Origin: Planctomycetaceae bacterium | Lineage (GTDB): Bacteria > Planctomycetota > Planctomycetia > Planctomycetales > Planctomycetaceae | Assembly (NCBI GenBank): GCA_003503535.1 | Contig: DOCI01000318.1 | Location: 23,917 to 32,908 of the forward strand | DNA length: 8,992 nt | Direction: 5' to 3' | Shown here: positions 1 through 6,218 of the stretch, piece by piece | How positions within the stretch are numbered: the stretch's first letter is position 1 | Layout of the letters: each line of letters starts with the position of its first letter | The notes under the pieces: model-generated | Database searches by the model: none | The model's input: the letters and a program-made list of their open reading frames with translations, nothing else | What the model was told of the DNA's origin: nothing | Position numbers and translations under genes: made by a program

Positions 1-323
1 CCGCTTTCAAAATCGGATCCTGTCCCGCCATAGTTGAGAGCTTCAGGTCCTCCGATAATCGGACTCGTTGCCGATCCCGAGTTGCGGGACCAGAACAGAT
101 AATCGACATCAAAATAGTAAAACGGGTCTGCACAAACGGGCTGACAACCGGTATTGCAGGCATTTCCCTGGCCGTAACTGCTTATTCCTGGAGAGTTTTC
201 GATACAAATCCCGCTCACCGGCTCGATTTCGAGGTCTGCAGAATAGCTTTCGAGAGGCGATCCAAAACCTGCAAAGCCAGCAGCGAATAATGAAAGCAGT
301 GATGATTTGACGAGTCGCCGCAT
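1..323 (-). CDS. BBP7-like outer-membrane beta-barrel protein, N-terminal part (runs off left edge)
   Basis: Only the first 107 codons are present; the gene continues past the left edge. The start is the ATG at 323-321, supported by a strong Shine-Dalgarno GGGAAGGAG at 339-331, 7 nt upstream. The product opens with a signal peptide: basic MRRLVK, a hydrophobic stretch at residues 8-21, and likely cleavage near SYSA-D at residues 26-30. A cysteine-containing linker follows (C40, C56, C60, C64). Residues 69-107 then read YYFDVDYLFWSRNSG and on to PIIGGPEALNYGGTGSDF, with the aromatic first strand ('DYLFW') and glycine-rich loop expected at the start of the planctomycete porin-like family BBP7 (PF07585, formerly DUF1551). 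By family it should be exported to the outer membrane; its substrate is unknown. The family call rests on about 40 residues, so another secreted barrel is possible. Being a signal-peptide protein with a good SD is itself well supported. Confidence 0.62.
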   Translation of the reverse strand, partial: MRRLVKSSLLSLFAAGFAGFGSPLESYSADLEIEPVSGICIENSPGISSYGQGNACNTGCQPVCADPFYYFDVDYLFWSRNSGSATSPIIGGPEALNYGGTGSDFES

Positions 324-453
324 GAGCGGGCTCCTTCCCTGGATTTGATGTCAAAACGGGTCATCCCCAACCCGCGATACTCTCAAAACGCATTTTCAGC
401 GTCCTGTTATCCTTTGTATTTCGGTTAAATCCGAGCAGCATTCACTGAGAAGA

Positions 454-466
454 TTGTGAATCACAA
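454..466. promoter_or_regulatory. Perfect dyad TTGTGA-A-TCACAA
   Basis: A perfect 6-1-6 inverted repeat lies 131 bp upstream of the BBP7-like start. Its half-sites resemble CRP/FNR half-sites (TGTGA/TCACA), but the one-base spacer is far from the six bases that CRP needs, so it is not a canonical CRP site. It could be an operator for another dimeric regulator, or chance. Confidence 0.2.
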
Positions 467-590
467 CGTCAGAAAGCAATCTCAAATGTCAAAACAGTCA
501 TAAATCCCTTGAATGCTCTATCTTATCAGAGATGACTTACGAGCTATGCATGTGCTTGAAATCAAAGCGAACAATCAAAATTAATAAAGA

Positions 591-660
591 ACCACGGATA
601 AGCCCAGCACGGTTGGACACAAATATTTTTATCCGTGAAAATCCGTGTTCATCCGTGGCT
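591..660. repeat. ATCCGTG repeat cluster with inverted partner
   Basis: Three copies of ATCCGTG sit in exact 10-bp register at 631-637, 641-647 and 651-657. An inverted copy, CCACGGAT (592-599), pairs with ATCCGTGG at 651-658, so the segment could fold into a stem with a loop of about 51 nt. The A+T-rich middle (roughly 620-631) is unlike the arms. This looks like an extragenic repeat element of the kind scattered through genomes of this phylum. No coding function is visible. Confidence 0.55.
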
Positions 661-885
661 CAAATCTTCCCTTGTATCGTTCCGATGCAACAAAATAAAA
701 ATCTGCAATGTACAAATTATGATCATCGCGCCAGAATCGATTGTGATAATGAGAACCTCAACAGGATTGACTATATTTCCTGATTACGGAAATGTTATGA
801 TCGGTCTTGCAACACATGACTGAAATCTGATTGAATCCCAACTGTATCGAAAGTGGAGTCTGATTGGTTCCTGGCTGAGAGTGGA

Positions 886-913
886 TTGTGAAATGAGGGA
901 ATCTCATTAGAAT
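886..913 (+). promoter_or_regulatory. Possible aceE promoter (TTGTGA-N16-TAGAAT)
   Basis: TTGTGA at 886-891 and TAGAAT at 908-913 are separated by 16 nt, resembling sigma-70-type elements. Between them, AATGAG (892-897) and CTCATT (903-908) form a 6-bp inverted repeat that could be an operator. If used, the aceE leader would be about 130 nt and would include the hairpin at 926-941. The assignment is weak because both hexamers are imperfect. Confidence 0.25.
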
Positions 914-925
914 TTAAGGCCGTCT

Positions 926-941
926 GGAGAAAAATTTCTCC
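926..941 (+). other. Hairpin in the aceE upstream region (GGAGAAA / TTTCTCC)
   Basis: GGAGAAA (926-932) and TTTCTCC (935-941) are perfect inverted arms separated by two A residues, about 110 nt before the aceE ATG. In RNA it would form a short stem-loop (six pairs with a four-base loop); in DNA it is a near-palindrome. There is no long T-run after it, so it does not look like a terminator. Confidence 0.3.
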
Positions 942-992
942 TGCACTTCAATCAGATATTACAGAATTGTTTCGTAGCCACTGACTCGACTG

Positions 993-1004
993 GACTTTAA
1001 AGTC
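993..1004. promoter_or_regulatory. Perfect 12-bp palindrome GACTTTAAAGTC before aceE
   Basis: GACTTTAAAGTC reads the same on both strands and ends 46 bp before the aceE ATG. The position suits a repressor or activator operator, but no regulator family is recognised from it. A chance origin is possible. Confidence 0.25.
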
Positions 1005-1050
1005 TGGTTGAATCCTTTATAAATTGCACAAAGATAAACGACAGAACAAC

Positions 1051-3747
1051 ATGACAACAGATTTAACCGATGGCGTCGTGGCGGGAATTGATCCTGTCGA
1101 ACTCGAAGAATGGTACCAGTCTTTAGAAGACGTGATTCACCGGTACGGTCCGGAACGGGTGACTCAATTGCTCGTCAATCTGCGCGAACGAGCTTACCTG
1201 CGGGGCGTAATGATCCCGTTTTCCGCCACAACTCCGTACATCAATACGATTGATCTCGATGATCAACCGGCTTATCCAGGCAATCTGGAAATTGAACGTC
1301 GCATTAAGAGTATCATTCGCTGGAATGCTCTGGCGATGGTGCATGGTGCGAACAAAAAATTTGATGGACTCGGCGGACACATTTCGACATATGCTTCCTC
1401 GGCCACACTTTACGAAGTGGCACAGAATCACTTCTTCCGCGGACGAACAGATAAACATCTCGGCGACATGGTTTACTTCCAGGGACATGCATCTCCAGGC
1501 ATGTACGCACGAGCGTTTGTCGAAGGTCGACTCGATGAATCGCATCTGGAACGATTCCGCCGTGAAATTCCCCGCGGCAAGGGACTGTGTTCCTATCCGC
1601 ATCCCTGGTTGATGCCCAACTTCTGGCAGTTTCCAACGGTTTCAATGGGTTTGGGACCAATTACTGCGATTTATCACGCTCGCTTCCTCAAATACCTCGA
1701 ACATCGTGGCTTGCTCGATACCAGTGAATGTCGCGTCTGGGCATTCCTGGGAGATGGCGAATGCGATGAGCCGGAAACACTCGGAGCACTTACACTCGCC
1801 TCCCGCGAAAAGCTCGACAACCTGACCTTCGTCATTAACTGCAACCTGCAACGACTCGATGGTCCGGTTCGCGGCAACGGCAAGATCATACAGGAACTCG
1901 AAGGGGCATTCCGCGGCGCTGGCTGGAACGCACTTAAAGTCATCTGGGGTGGAGACTGGGATCCGATTCTCGCCAAAGATGTCGATGGTCGGCTCGTCAA
2001 ACGAATGGGCGAAATCATTGATGGTCAGTATCAGAAATACAGCGTAGAAAAAGGCGATTACATTCGCGATCACTTCTTCGGTGCGGATCCGGAACTGCTT
2101 GACATGGTCGATCATCTTTCCGATGAGCAACTGCAGAAGTTGCGACGCGGCGGACACGATCCGTCCAAAGTCTACGCGGCCTACAAAGCAGCTGTCGATC
2201 ATGTCGGCGCCCCGACAGTCATCCTCGCCAAAACGATTAAAGGTTATGGACTGGGAGAATCGGGTGAAGGTCGTAACAACACGCACAACGAGAAGAAGAT
2301 CAATGAAAAAGAGCTGATCAACTTCCGCACCCGCTTCGGCATTCCACTCAATGATGAAGAAGTCCTCAAGACGCCGTTTTATCGATTTGAAGAAGGAAGT
2401 GTCGAACAGGAGTATCTCAAAAAGCGACGCGAGGAACTTGGTGGACATGTTCCTTCACGTCAGCCAACCGAAGAAAAATTGACGGTTCCTGGTTTGGATG
2501 CCTACACAAAAATTACGGAAGGCAGTGGTGGCAAAGAAGCTTCAACCACGATGGCGTTTGGCCAGATTATCGGGAGAGTCTTGTTAAAAGACGAGAATGT
2601 TGGTCAAAGAATCGTGCCGATCATTCCCGACGAAGCTCGAACTTTCGGGATGGAAGGCCTTTTTAAACAGTGCGGGATTTATTCCAGTAAGGGGCAACTA
2701 TATGAGCCTGTCGATCGCTCGATCGCCATGTATTATAAAGAAGCCGTCGACGGTCAGTTACTTGAAGAAGGAATTAATGAAGCGGGGGCAATTTCCTCAT
2801 TCATCGCAGCCGGAACCGCCTACGCAAACCTCGGTTTCCATATGATTCCGTTCTACATCTTCTATAGCATGTTTGGATTCCAACGAGTCGGCGATCTTGT
2901 CTGGCTGGCTGGGGATGCCCGCACAAAAGGTTTCCTCGTCGGGGGAACATCTGGTCGCACCACTTTGAATGGTGAAGGTCTTCAGCATGAAGATGGCCAT
3001 TCGCAACTGACCGCGACCACCGTGCCGAATCTCGTTGCTTACGACCCCGCTTACGCTTACGAACTGGCTGTAATCATCCAGAACGGAATGCAGCGGATGT
3101 ATGCCGATGGGGAAGATATCTTCTATTATATCAGCGTCTACAATGGCAACTATGTGATGCCAGCTATGCCCGAAGAAGAGGGTGTGACGGAAGGCATTCT
3201 CAAAGGGATGTACAAACTCAGCTCGAACGAAGTTGAGAAGCCAGCAGCCGAGGTTCGTCCACAATTGTTTGGCTCTGGCCCGATTCTCGAAGGCGTTCTC
3301 GATGCTCAGAAAATTCTGGCTGAGAAGTACAATGTCGCGAGCGATGTCTGGTCTGTTACCAGTTACAGCGAACTCTGCCGCGATGCCCGGGCTGCTCAAC
3401 GCTGGAATCGTTTGCATCCGGAATCAGAACCGAAGAAGTCGTATCTGGAATCAACTCTCGAAGGAATTCAGGGACCTTTCATTGCATCGAGCGACAATGT
3501 GCGACTGGTTCACGATCAAATTCGAGACTGGATGCCGGGCACTTATCTCACCCTCGGCACCGATGGCTTTGGCCGCAGTGATACCCGCGAAGCATTACGA
3601 CATCACTTTGAAGTCGATGCCTCCTTCGTCACCTATGCCGCTCTCGTTGGCCTCGTTCAGGATGGTCATCTCGACAAATCAATCCTGCCACAGGCCATCA
3701 AAGATTTAGGCATCGATCCCGATAAAGTCGATCCACTGTACGCGTAA
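1051..3747 (+). CDS. aceE: Pyruvate dehydrogenase E1 component, homodimeric AceE type
   Basis: This is E1 of the pyruvate dehydrogenase complex, the thiamine-diphosphate enzyme that decarboxylates pyruvate and passes the acetyl group to the lipoyl domain of E2 (cytoplasm). The 898 residues match the single-chain bacterial AceE family (E. coli 887 aa) along the whole length. Visible landmarks: GGHIS (H110) and QGH (H146) of the active site; the ThDP motif GDGECDEPE from G234 ending in NCNLQRLDGPV; HNEKK with H412, the counterpart of E. coli H407; DEARTFGMEGLF; EGINE with E577, the ThDP-activating glutamate; GGTSGRTTLNGEGLQHEDGH; and GTDGFGRSDTRE in the C-terminal domain. I chose ATG 1051 over an in-frame TTG at 1024 because neither has a clear SD and the ATG gives the usual AceE N-terminus (VDPIE-like 'IDPVELEEWY'). 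No aceF or lpd lies beside it; aceE appears monocistronic, with a terminator-like hairpin 31 nt after the stop. Confidence 0.97.
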   Translation: MTTDLTDGVVAGIDPVELEEWYQSLEDVIHRYGPERVTQLLVNLRERAYLRGVMIPFSATTPYINTIDLDDQPAYPGNLEIERRIKSIIRWNALAMVHGANKKFDGLGGHISTYASSATLYEVAQNHFFRGRTDKHLGDMVYFQGHASPGMYARAFVEGRLDESHLERFRREIPRGKGLCSYPHPWLMPNFWQFPTVSMGLGPITAIYHARFLKYLEHRGLLDTSECRVWAFLGDGECDEPETLGALTLASREKLDNLTFVINCNLQRLDGPVRGNGKIIQELEGAFRGAGWNALKVIWGGDWDPILAKDVDGRLVKRMGEIIDGQYQKYSVEKGDYIRDHFFGADPELLDMVDHLSDEQLQKLRRGGHDPSKVYAAYKAAVDHVGAPTVILAKTIKGYGLGESGEGRNNTHNEKKINEKELINFRTRFGIPLNDEEVLKTPFYRFEEGSVEQEYLKKRREELGGHVPSRQPTEEKLTVPGLDAYTKITEGSGGKEASTTMAFGQIIGRVLLKDENVGQRIVPIIPDEARTFGMEGLFKQCGIYSSKGQLYEPVDRSIAMYYKEAVDGQLLEEGINEAGAISSFIAAGTAYANLGFHMIPFYIFYSMFGFQRVGDLVWLAGDARTKGFLVGGTSGRTTLNGEGLQHEDGHSQLTATTVPNLVAYDPAYAYELAVIIQNGMQRMYADGEDIFYYISVYNGNYVMPAMPEEEGVTEGILKGMYKLSSNEVEKPAAEVRPQLFGSGPILEGVLDAQKILAEKYNVASDVWSVTSYSELCRDARAAQRWNRLHPESEPKKSYLESTLEGIQGPFIASSDNVRLVHDQIRDWMPGTYLTLGTDGFGRSDTREALRHHFEVDASFVTYAALVGLVQDGHLDKSILPQAIKDLGIDPDKVDPLYA

Positions 3748-3778
3748 AACCTAATCGAAATGTGAAATTTCAAAGTAG

Positions 3779-3807
3779 GACAGGCTTCCAGCCTGTCTTA
3801 TTTTATT
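3779..3807 (+). terminator. Probable aceE terminator (repeat-derived hairpin)
   Basis: Eight GC-rich pairs (GACAGGCT 3779-3786 with AGCCTGTC 3790-3797) close a TCC loop and are followed by TTATTTTATT. The hairpin begins 31 nt after the aceE stop, with the T-rich tract on the plus-strand side. That is the form of an intrinsic terminator, here apparently supplied by the left palindrome of the repeat element. Confidence 0.5.
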
Positions 3808-3841
3808 GGAGCATGAAAGAACTACAAAGGAATGTGTTTCT

Positions 3842-3867
3842 CGTTCCCGAGGTCCTCCTTGGGAACG
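3842..3867. repeat. Strong palindrome CGTTCCC...GGGAACG
   Basis: Arms of 11 bp (CGTTCCCGAGG at 3842-3852 with CCTTGGGAACG-type pairing at 3857-3867, one G-T wobble) close a four-base TCCT loop. It is a compact extragenic palindrome nested in the 3776-4007 element and probably a separate repeat family. No T-run follows, so it is not a terminator. Confidence 0.5.
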
Positions 3868-3943
3868 CACGTTACCGCAGCACTGCTTCGGGGTCTTCGC
3901 CGATGTATGACTATGCACAATTACTTGAGGCAGAGCTTCTCCC

Positions 3944-3968
3944 CGATGGTTCACTGGGGGGACCATCG
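3944..3968. repeat. Inverted repeat CGATGGT / ACCATCG
   Basis: CGATGGT (3944-3950) and ACCATCG (3962-3968) form seven pairs around an 11-base, G-rich loop. It is the third hairpin inside the composite repeat region, just ahead of the right-hand ACAGGCT palindrome. Confidence 0.4.
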
Positions 3969-3985
3969 TAACAAGTGATACCATA

Positions 3986-4004
3986 GACAGGCTGGAAGCC
4001 TGTG
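3986..4004. repeat. Right-hand ACAGGCT palindrome, inverted copy
   Basis: The core ACAGGCTGGAAGCCTGT (3987-4003) is the exact reverse complement of 3780-3796. With one more base on each side the match is 18 of 19. It marks the right boundary of the composite element. Confidence 0.55.
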
Positions 4005-4126
4005 CCATCTGAAGCAACCATATAAGTCGCTCTCTGGTTGCGTGCGGGGGTGGATTGTGTCTGGACTGTTGATCCCAAACGCAGAATTGGAGCGGTTCAT
4101 TTGCTTGGGAAAAATTCAGTATTCTC

Positions 4127-4149
4127 TAGAGCATATTCAAAAATTACCT
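4127..4149 (+). repeat. Dispersed repeat, first copy (TAGAGCATATTC...)
   Basis: This 23-mer recurs at 8970-8992 with a single difference (T to C at its 19th base) and in the same orientation. Because the second copy is cut by the window end, the full repeat length cannot be measured; the first copy may extend rightwards through the hairpin-rich 4184-4247 segment. The gene-free bases between 4008 and 4126 show nothing else recognisable. Confidence 0.55.
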
Positions 4150-4183
4150 GCAGCGTTCAGCAGGAGCAAACACATCGTTTTTA

Positions 4184-4247
4184 GGACATTTGATGTCCAT
4201 GCGACTGCAGAGACCATTTGAAAATGGTCTAAAGAGACGATCCGTCT
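4184..4247. repeat. Three consecutive small hairpins
   Basis: GGACAT/ATGTCC (4184-4198, loop TTG), AGACCATTT/AAATGGTCT (4211-4230, near-palindrome with a central GA) and AGACG/CGTCT (4235-4247, loop ATC) lie in a row within 64 bp. They follow the dispersed repeat at 4127 and may belong to it, or form a structured RNA. No neighbouring gene accounts for them. The A+T-rich 4248-4366 stretch that follows shows nothing recognisable. Confidence 0.4.
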
Positions 4248-4382
4248 GGATTGTGAACAAAAGTTGCAGGGACTCGTTGTTGATTTGCATCCGATTTTTG
4301 TCGACTAAATCCATGCAAAAAAAATACTTTGCGGCTGAATGGGCAAAGAGCTGAAATGAGATTCATATCTGAGTATTTCAGA

Positions 4383-4853
4383 TCACTCAGAACTCAGCTC
4401 AAAATTGATAGTATTTGAACCAGGTGCCACAGTTTCCGTCAATGTAGAATCTGAATTGTATTTGGCAGGAATCACTGCTGGCGCTGCGTATTTCTGTCGT
4501 TCCTGAGGTGAAAGGTTGTCTGGATCAACTCCATCTGGAAATGTTGGGGTCGCACCTTCTCCAACGATGATTGTGACTGTGTGTTCTCCAGGAATCGCTC
4601 CCATGTTCTCACCAGAATAGTGCAGTTCGTAATTGCCAGTGGAGTCTGTCGTTCCTGAGGACGTATTTCCACTTTCTGTATCGACAGGAGTAAATGTCAC
4701 CAGTGCATCAGTAAGTGGGTTTCCATCAAGCGTGACTTTCCCATTTACCTGACCTAAATCAGGCAGATCACTTGACCCACCTCCGCAGCCGGCAGCCCAG
4801 CAAAGCGATGAAAGTAAGAGAGCGGAAAAGGGGAGTTTGCAGGGTATTGCCAT
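4383..4853 (-). CDS. Lipoprotein A with carboxypeptidase-regulatory-like domain
   Basis: This 156-residue protein is probably anchored in the envelope. ATG 4853 is chosen over an in-frame TTG at 4868; it gives a compact signal sequence, MAIPCKLPFSALLLSSLC, and a lipobox AAGC with C23 as the lipidated residue. The mature part begins with a flexible GGGSSD stretch, then reads VNGKVTLDGNPLTDALVTFTP, GTTDSTGNYELHY and GAIPGEHTVTI, the pattern of a carboxypeptidase-regulatory or transthyretin-like beta-sandwich. The tail IPAKYNSDST...NTINFEL matches lipoprotein B (IPPKYRSPST...NTLDIKM), so the two are paralogues. It lies 199 bp downstream of DUF1559 protein A on the same strand, as is usual for DUF1559 genes in planctomycetes. 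There is no clear SD. Its function is unknown; a structural or partner role for the DUF1559 product is inference. Confidence 0.85.
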   Translation of the reverse strand: MAIPCKLPFSALLLSSLCWAAGCGGGSSDLPDLGQVNGKVTLDGNPLTDALVTFTPVDTESGNTSSGTTDSTGNYELHYSGENMGAIPGEHTVTIIVGEGATPTFPDGVDPDNLSPQERQKYAAPAVIPAKYNSDSTLTETVAPGSNTINFELSSE

Positions 4854-4918
4854 AATGTAAGTATCCAATGTATTTTAAGCAGGAGTCGCTGAATGTGACT
4901 TGTGTAAGAACAGGATTT

Positions 4919-4934
4919 TCAGTCACTCAGTCAC
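4919..4934. repeat. Tandem TCAGTCAC x2 between DUF1559 A and lipoprotein A
   Basis: TCAGTCAC occurs twice head to tail (4919-4926, 4927-4934), about 65 nt upstream of the lipoprotein A start. It could be a direct-repeat operator or chance; nothing comparable was seen ahead of lipoprotein B. Confidence 0.2.
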
Positions 4935-4963
4935 AGATATTCATCATGCATAGAAAATAGAGG

Positions 4964-5011
4964 GCACACCACTACATGCAATTATTGAAAATGAAATGCA
5001 TGGTGGTGTGC
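4964..5011 (-). terminator. Strong intercistronic stem-loop between DUF1559 A and lipoprotein A
   Basis: GCACACCAC (4964-4972) pairs with GTGGTGTGC (5003-5011), and CATGCA (4975-4980) with TGCATG (4997-5002): 15 pairs with a two-base bulge (TA) and a 16-nt A/T-rich loop. It begins 41 nt after the DUF1559 A stop on the minus strand. The sequence after it (CCCTCTATTTTCTATG) has only a short T-run, so it may be a leaky terminator or an mRNA-stabilising stem that lets the upstream gene be expressed more than the lipoprotein. Confidence 0.5.
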
Positions 5012-5052
5012 ATTGCAATGAAGTCAGAGAGTATCAACAGCAGCGAATTCGA

Positions 5053-6090
5053 TTAAAATTCACCAACAACCTGATTGTCGTCAATAGCGACAAGCCGTTC
5101 AAAGGTACTGTCGACCACTTCGTTGTATCCTTCATCCCAGGGATTCAGAGATCCCTGCGTTCCACTGTCGATAATGAAGTGTATGTTTTCGCTGATGAAT
5201 CTCACCGAACCATCTGCCAGACAGAACTGGGCTCCGCCAGCGTGATGACTGCTGAAGCTGAGTGGACGGGATGTTCCAGGATTCACACGATTGATTTCAT
5301 ATCGTGCACAACCTGTAACGGCACCCATCCCCTGTAGTCCTGTGGAATTGTGGCCAGTGTTGCCATTGGTTCCAAAAATCAGTCCTGCGTAATGGTTGTC
5401 TCCCCCCAATTTCCAGGCTCTTTCACCTACTGCCAGAGTGTTCGAGGTTCCGTCCGTAATATCAGCCATCGTACGATAAAAAGTCACATTACTGGCACCA
5501 TTGTGCGCCCAGGGAAATAATCCGTTAGGATTTCTTCGATCAACGGTCCCCGAGTTAATCACAGCCACATAATTCGCTGTTGCTGTCGATTCACATTGGT
5601 TGGCGTCAGTGCAGTTGGTGCTTCCACTGACTCCCTTGGGAACTTTGCGGAACGTATTGAGTTTGGGGCCACCCGCATCTGATGGACAGCGGAATGTTGC
5701 AATCGGCTGTTGCATCAATGCCAGTTTTGTACTGTTGGCGACTGCATTTTCAAATCGTGTTTCACCAACGGCCAGACTGTCATAAAGAGGCCCCTGTTCG
5801 ATGAAGGGAAGGATCATTGAACCCCATGCCCATTCGCCATTCACGCCTTCAGTTCCTGCGGGATTGTAGTAGGAGCAGGATGGAAATACGCGATGGGTAT
5901 CGTGATAATTGTGCAAAGCCAATCCCATCTGCTTGAGGTTGTTCTTGCAACTACTTCGTCGAGCTGCTTCGCGAGCTTGCTGGACCGCTGGAAGTAATAG
6001 TGCCACAAGTATTGCGATGATCGCGATGACAACCAACAATTCAATTAATGTGAATGCTTGACGTTTCGGGATTTGCAGCAAAGTTTTCAT
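5053..6090 (-). CDS. DUF1559 protein A, prepilin-like N-terminus and H-X9-DG motif
   Basis: 345 residues. The start at ATG 6090 has an AAGGA SD about 8 nt upstream; the longer open frame to 6141 lacks these signs. Residues 9-12 (KRQA) precede [20 protein letters not shown], a type IV prepilin class III-like leader with cleavage expected between A12 and F13, E17 at +5 and a hydrophobic helix to about residue 32. The conserved [18 protein letters not shown] helix follows, then the DUF1559 (SBP_bac_10, PF07596) body with FRCPSD and [14 protein letters not shown]. The C-terminal HX9DG motif is H283 to D293-G294 ([16 protein letters not shown]), and the protein ends DDNQVVGEF. The protein is expected to be exported by the type IV pilin route and held at the cell surface. 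The family is greatly expanded in planctomycetes and has no proven function. It lies 128 bp after the permease stop, with its own promoter-like sequence. Confidence 0.93.
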   Translation of the reverse strand: MKTLLQIPKRQAFTLIELLVVIAIIAILVALLLPAVQQAREAARRSSCKNNLKQMGLALHNYHDTHRVFPSCSYYNPAGTEGVNGEWAWGSMILPFIEQGPLYDSLAVGETRFENAVANSTKLALMQQPIATFRCPSDAGGPKLNTFRKVPKGVSGSTNCTDANQCESTATANYVAVINSGTVDRRNPNGLFPWAHNGASNVTFYRTMADITDGTSNTLAVGERAWKLGGDNHYAGLIFGTNGNTGHNSTGLQGMGAVTGCARYEINRVNPGTSRPLSFSSHHAGGAQFCLADGSVRFISENIHFIIDSGTQGSLNPWDEGYNEVVDSTFERLVAIDDNQVVGEF

Positions 6091-6150
6091 GCAATGTTCC
6101 TTGGGAAGGGTAAGGAGAGGTAAGTATGCACATATGAGCAATTTGGTAAT

Positions 6151-6179
6151 ATGTTAAGGTTGAGTGAAGTTTGTTTCAA
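6151..6179 (-). promoter_or_regulatory. Candidate promoter of DUF1559 A (TTGAAA-N17-TAACAT)
   Basis: On the minus strand TTGAAA (6179-6174) and TAACAT (6156-6151) stand 17 nt apart, with the -10 element about 60 nt ahead of the ATG at 6090. The spacing is ideal and the -35 is one base from consensus, but the -10 matches only four of six bases. It would allow DUF1559 A to be expressed independently of the permease. Confidence 0.4.
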
Positions 6180-6218
6180 TGCTTTAATGATGGGAAATCA
6201 AGAAGTATTCAGAATCTT

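Larger units (their letters stand above)
324..1050. other. Gene-free region between the BBP7-like gene and aceE
   Basis: The 727 bases between the divergent starts of the BBP7-like gene and aceE hold no credible gene; the short open frames here have no recognisable domain and overlap repeats. The region contains a TTGTGA-A-TCACAA dyad (454-466), a cluster of ATCCGTG repeats (591-660), and a stretch before aceE with a weak promoter-like pair, a hairpin and a palindrome, each listed separately. The remainder shows nothing I can interpret. Confidence 0.6.
3776..4007. repeat. Composite extragenic element bounded by inverted ACAGGCT palindromes
   Basis: About 230 bp enclosed by two inverted copies of one palindrome: GACAGGCTTCCAGCCTGTC at 3779-3797, and its reverse complement with one end mismatch at 3986-4004. 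Inside are two more hairpins (3842-3867 and 3944-3968). There is no transposase and no clear target-site duplication next to the outer copies. The layout resembles clustered palindromic extragenic repeats, or a non-autonomous MITE-like unit. An open frame of 69 codons crosses it (3762-3971), but it is made of repeat sequence and I do not call it a gene. Confidence 0.55.

Noticed and set aside
109..354. Minus-strand open frame overlapping the BBP7-like gene
   Set aside because: It is in a different frame from the signal-peptide protein, which has the better SD and recognisable secreted-protein features.
591..660. ATCCGTG cluster as a CRISPR array
   Set aside because: Repeats of 7 bp with 3-bp spacers are far too short for CRISPR repeats and spacers.
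767..801. TTGACT ... TATGAT as an aceE promoter
   Set aside because: The spacing is 23 nt, too long for a sigma-70-type promoter.
532..823. Short open frames in the BBP7-aceE gap
   Set aside because: They cross the ATCCGTG repeat cluster, have no SD or recognisable domain, and look like chance frames.
1024..1050. TTG start nine codons upstream for aceE
   Set aside because: TTG is rare, has no SD, and the ATG at 1051 gives the normal AceE N-terminus.
1642..2448. Long minus-strand open frame of 268 codons inside aceE
   Set aside because: It lies fully antisense to a well-matched aceE and shows no domain; it is a shadow of aceE codon use. The same holds for the minus-strand frame at 1123-1602.
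3762..3971. Plus-strand open frame of 69 codons after aceE
   Set aside because: It is translated from palindromic repeat sequence, with no SD and no domain.
3776..4007. Composite repeat as a complete insertion sequence
   Set aside because: It has no transposase and no target-site duplication, and its ends are palindromes rather than simple terminal inverted repeats.
4367..4383. Small hairpin ATCTGA/TCAGAT at the lipoprotein A stop as a terminator
   Set aside because: The stem is only six A+T-rich pairs and no T-run follows on the minus strand.
4996..5337. Plus-strand open frame of 113 codons opposite DUF1559 A
   Set aside because: It is antisense to the conserved C-terminal half of DUF1559 A and shows no domain.
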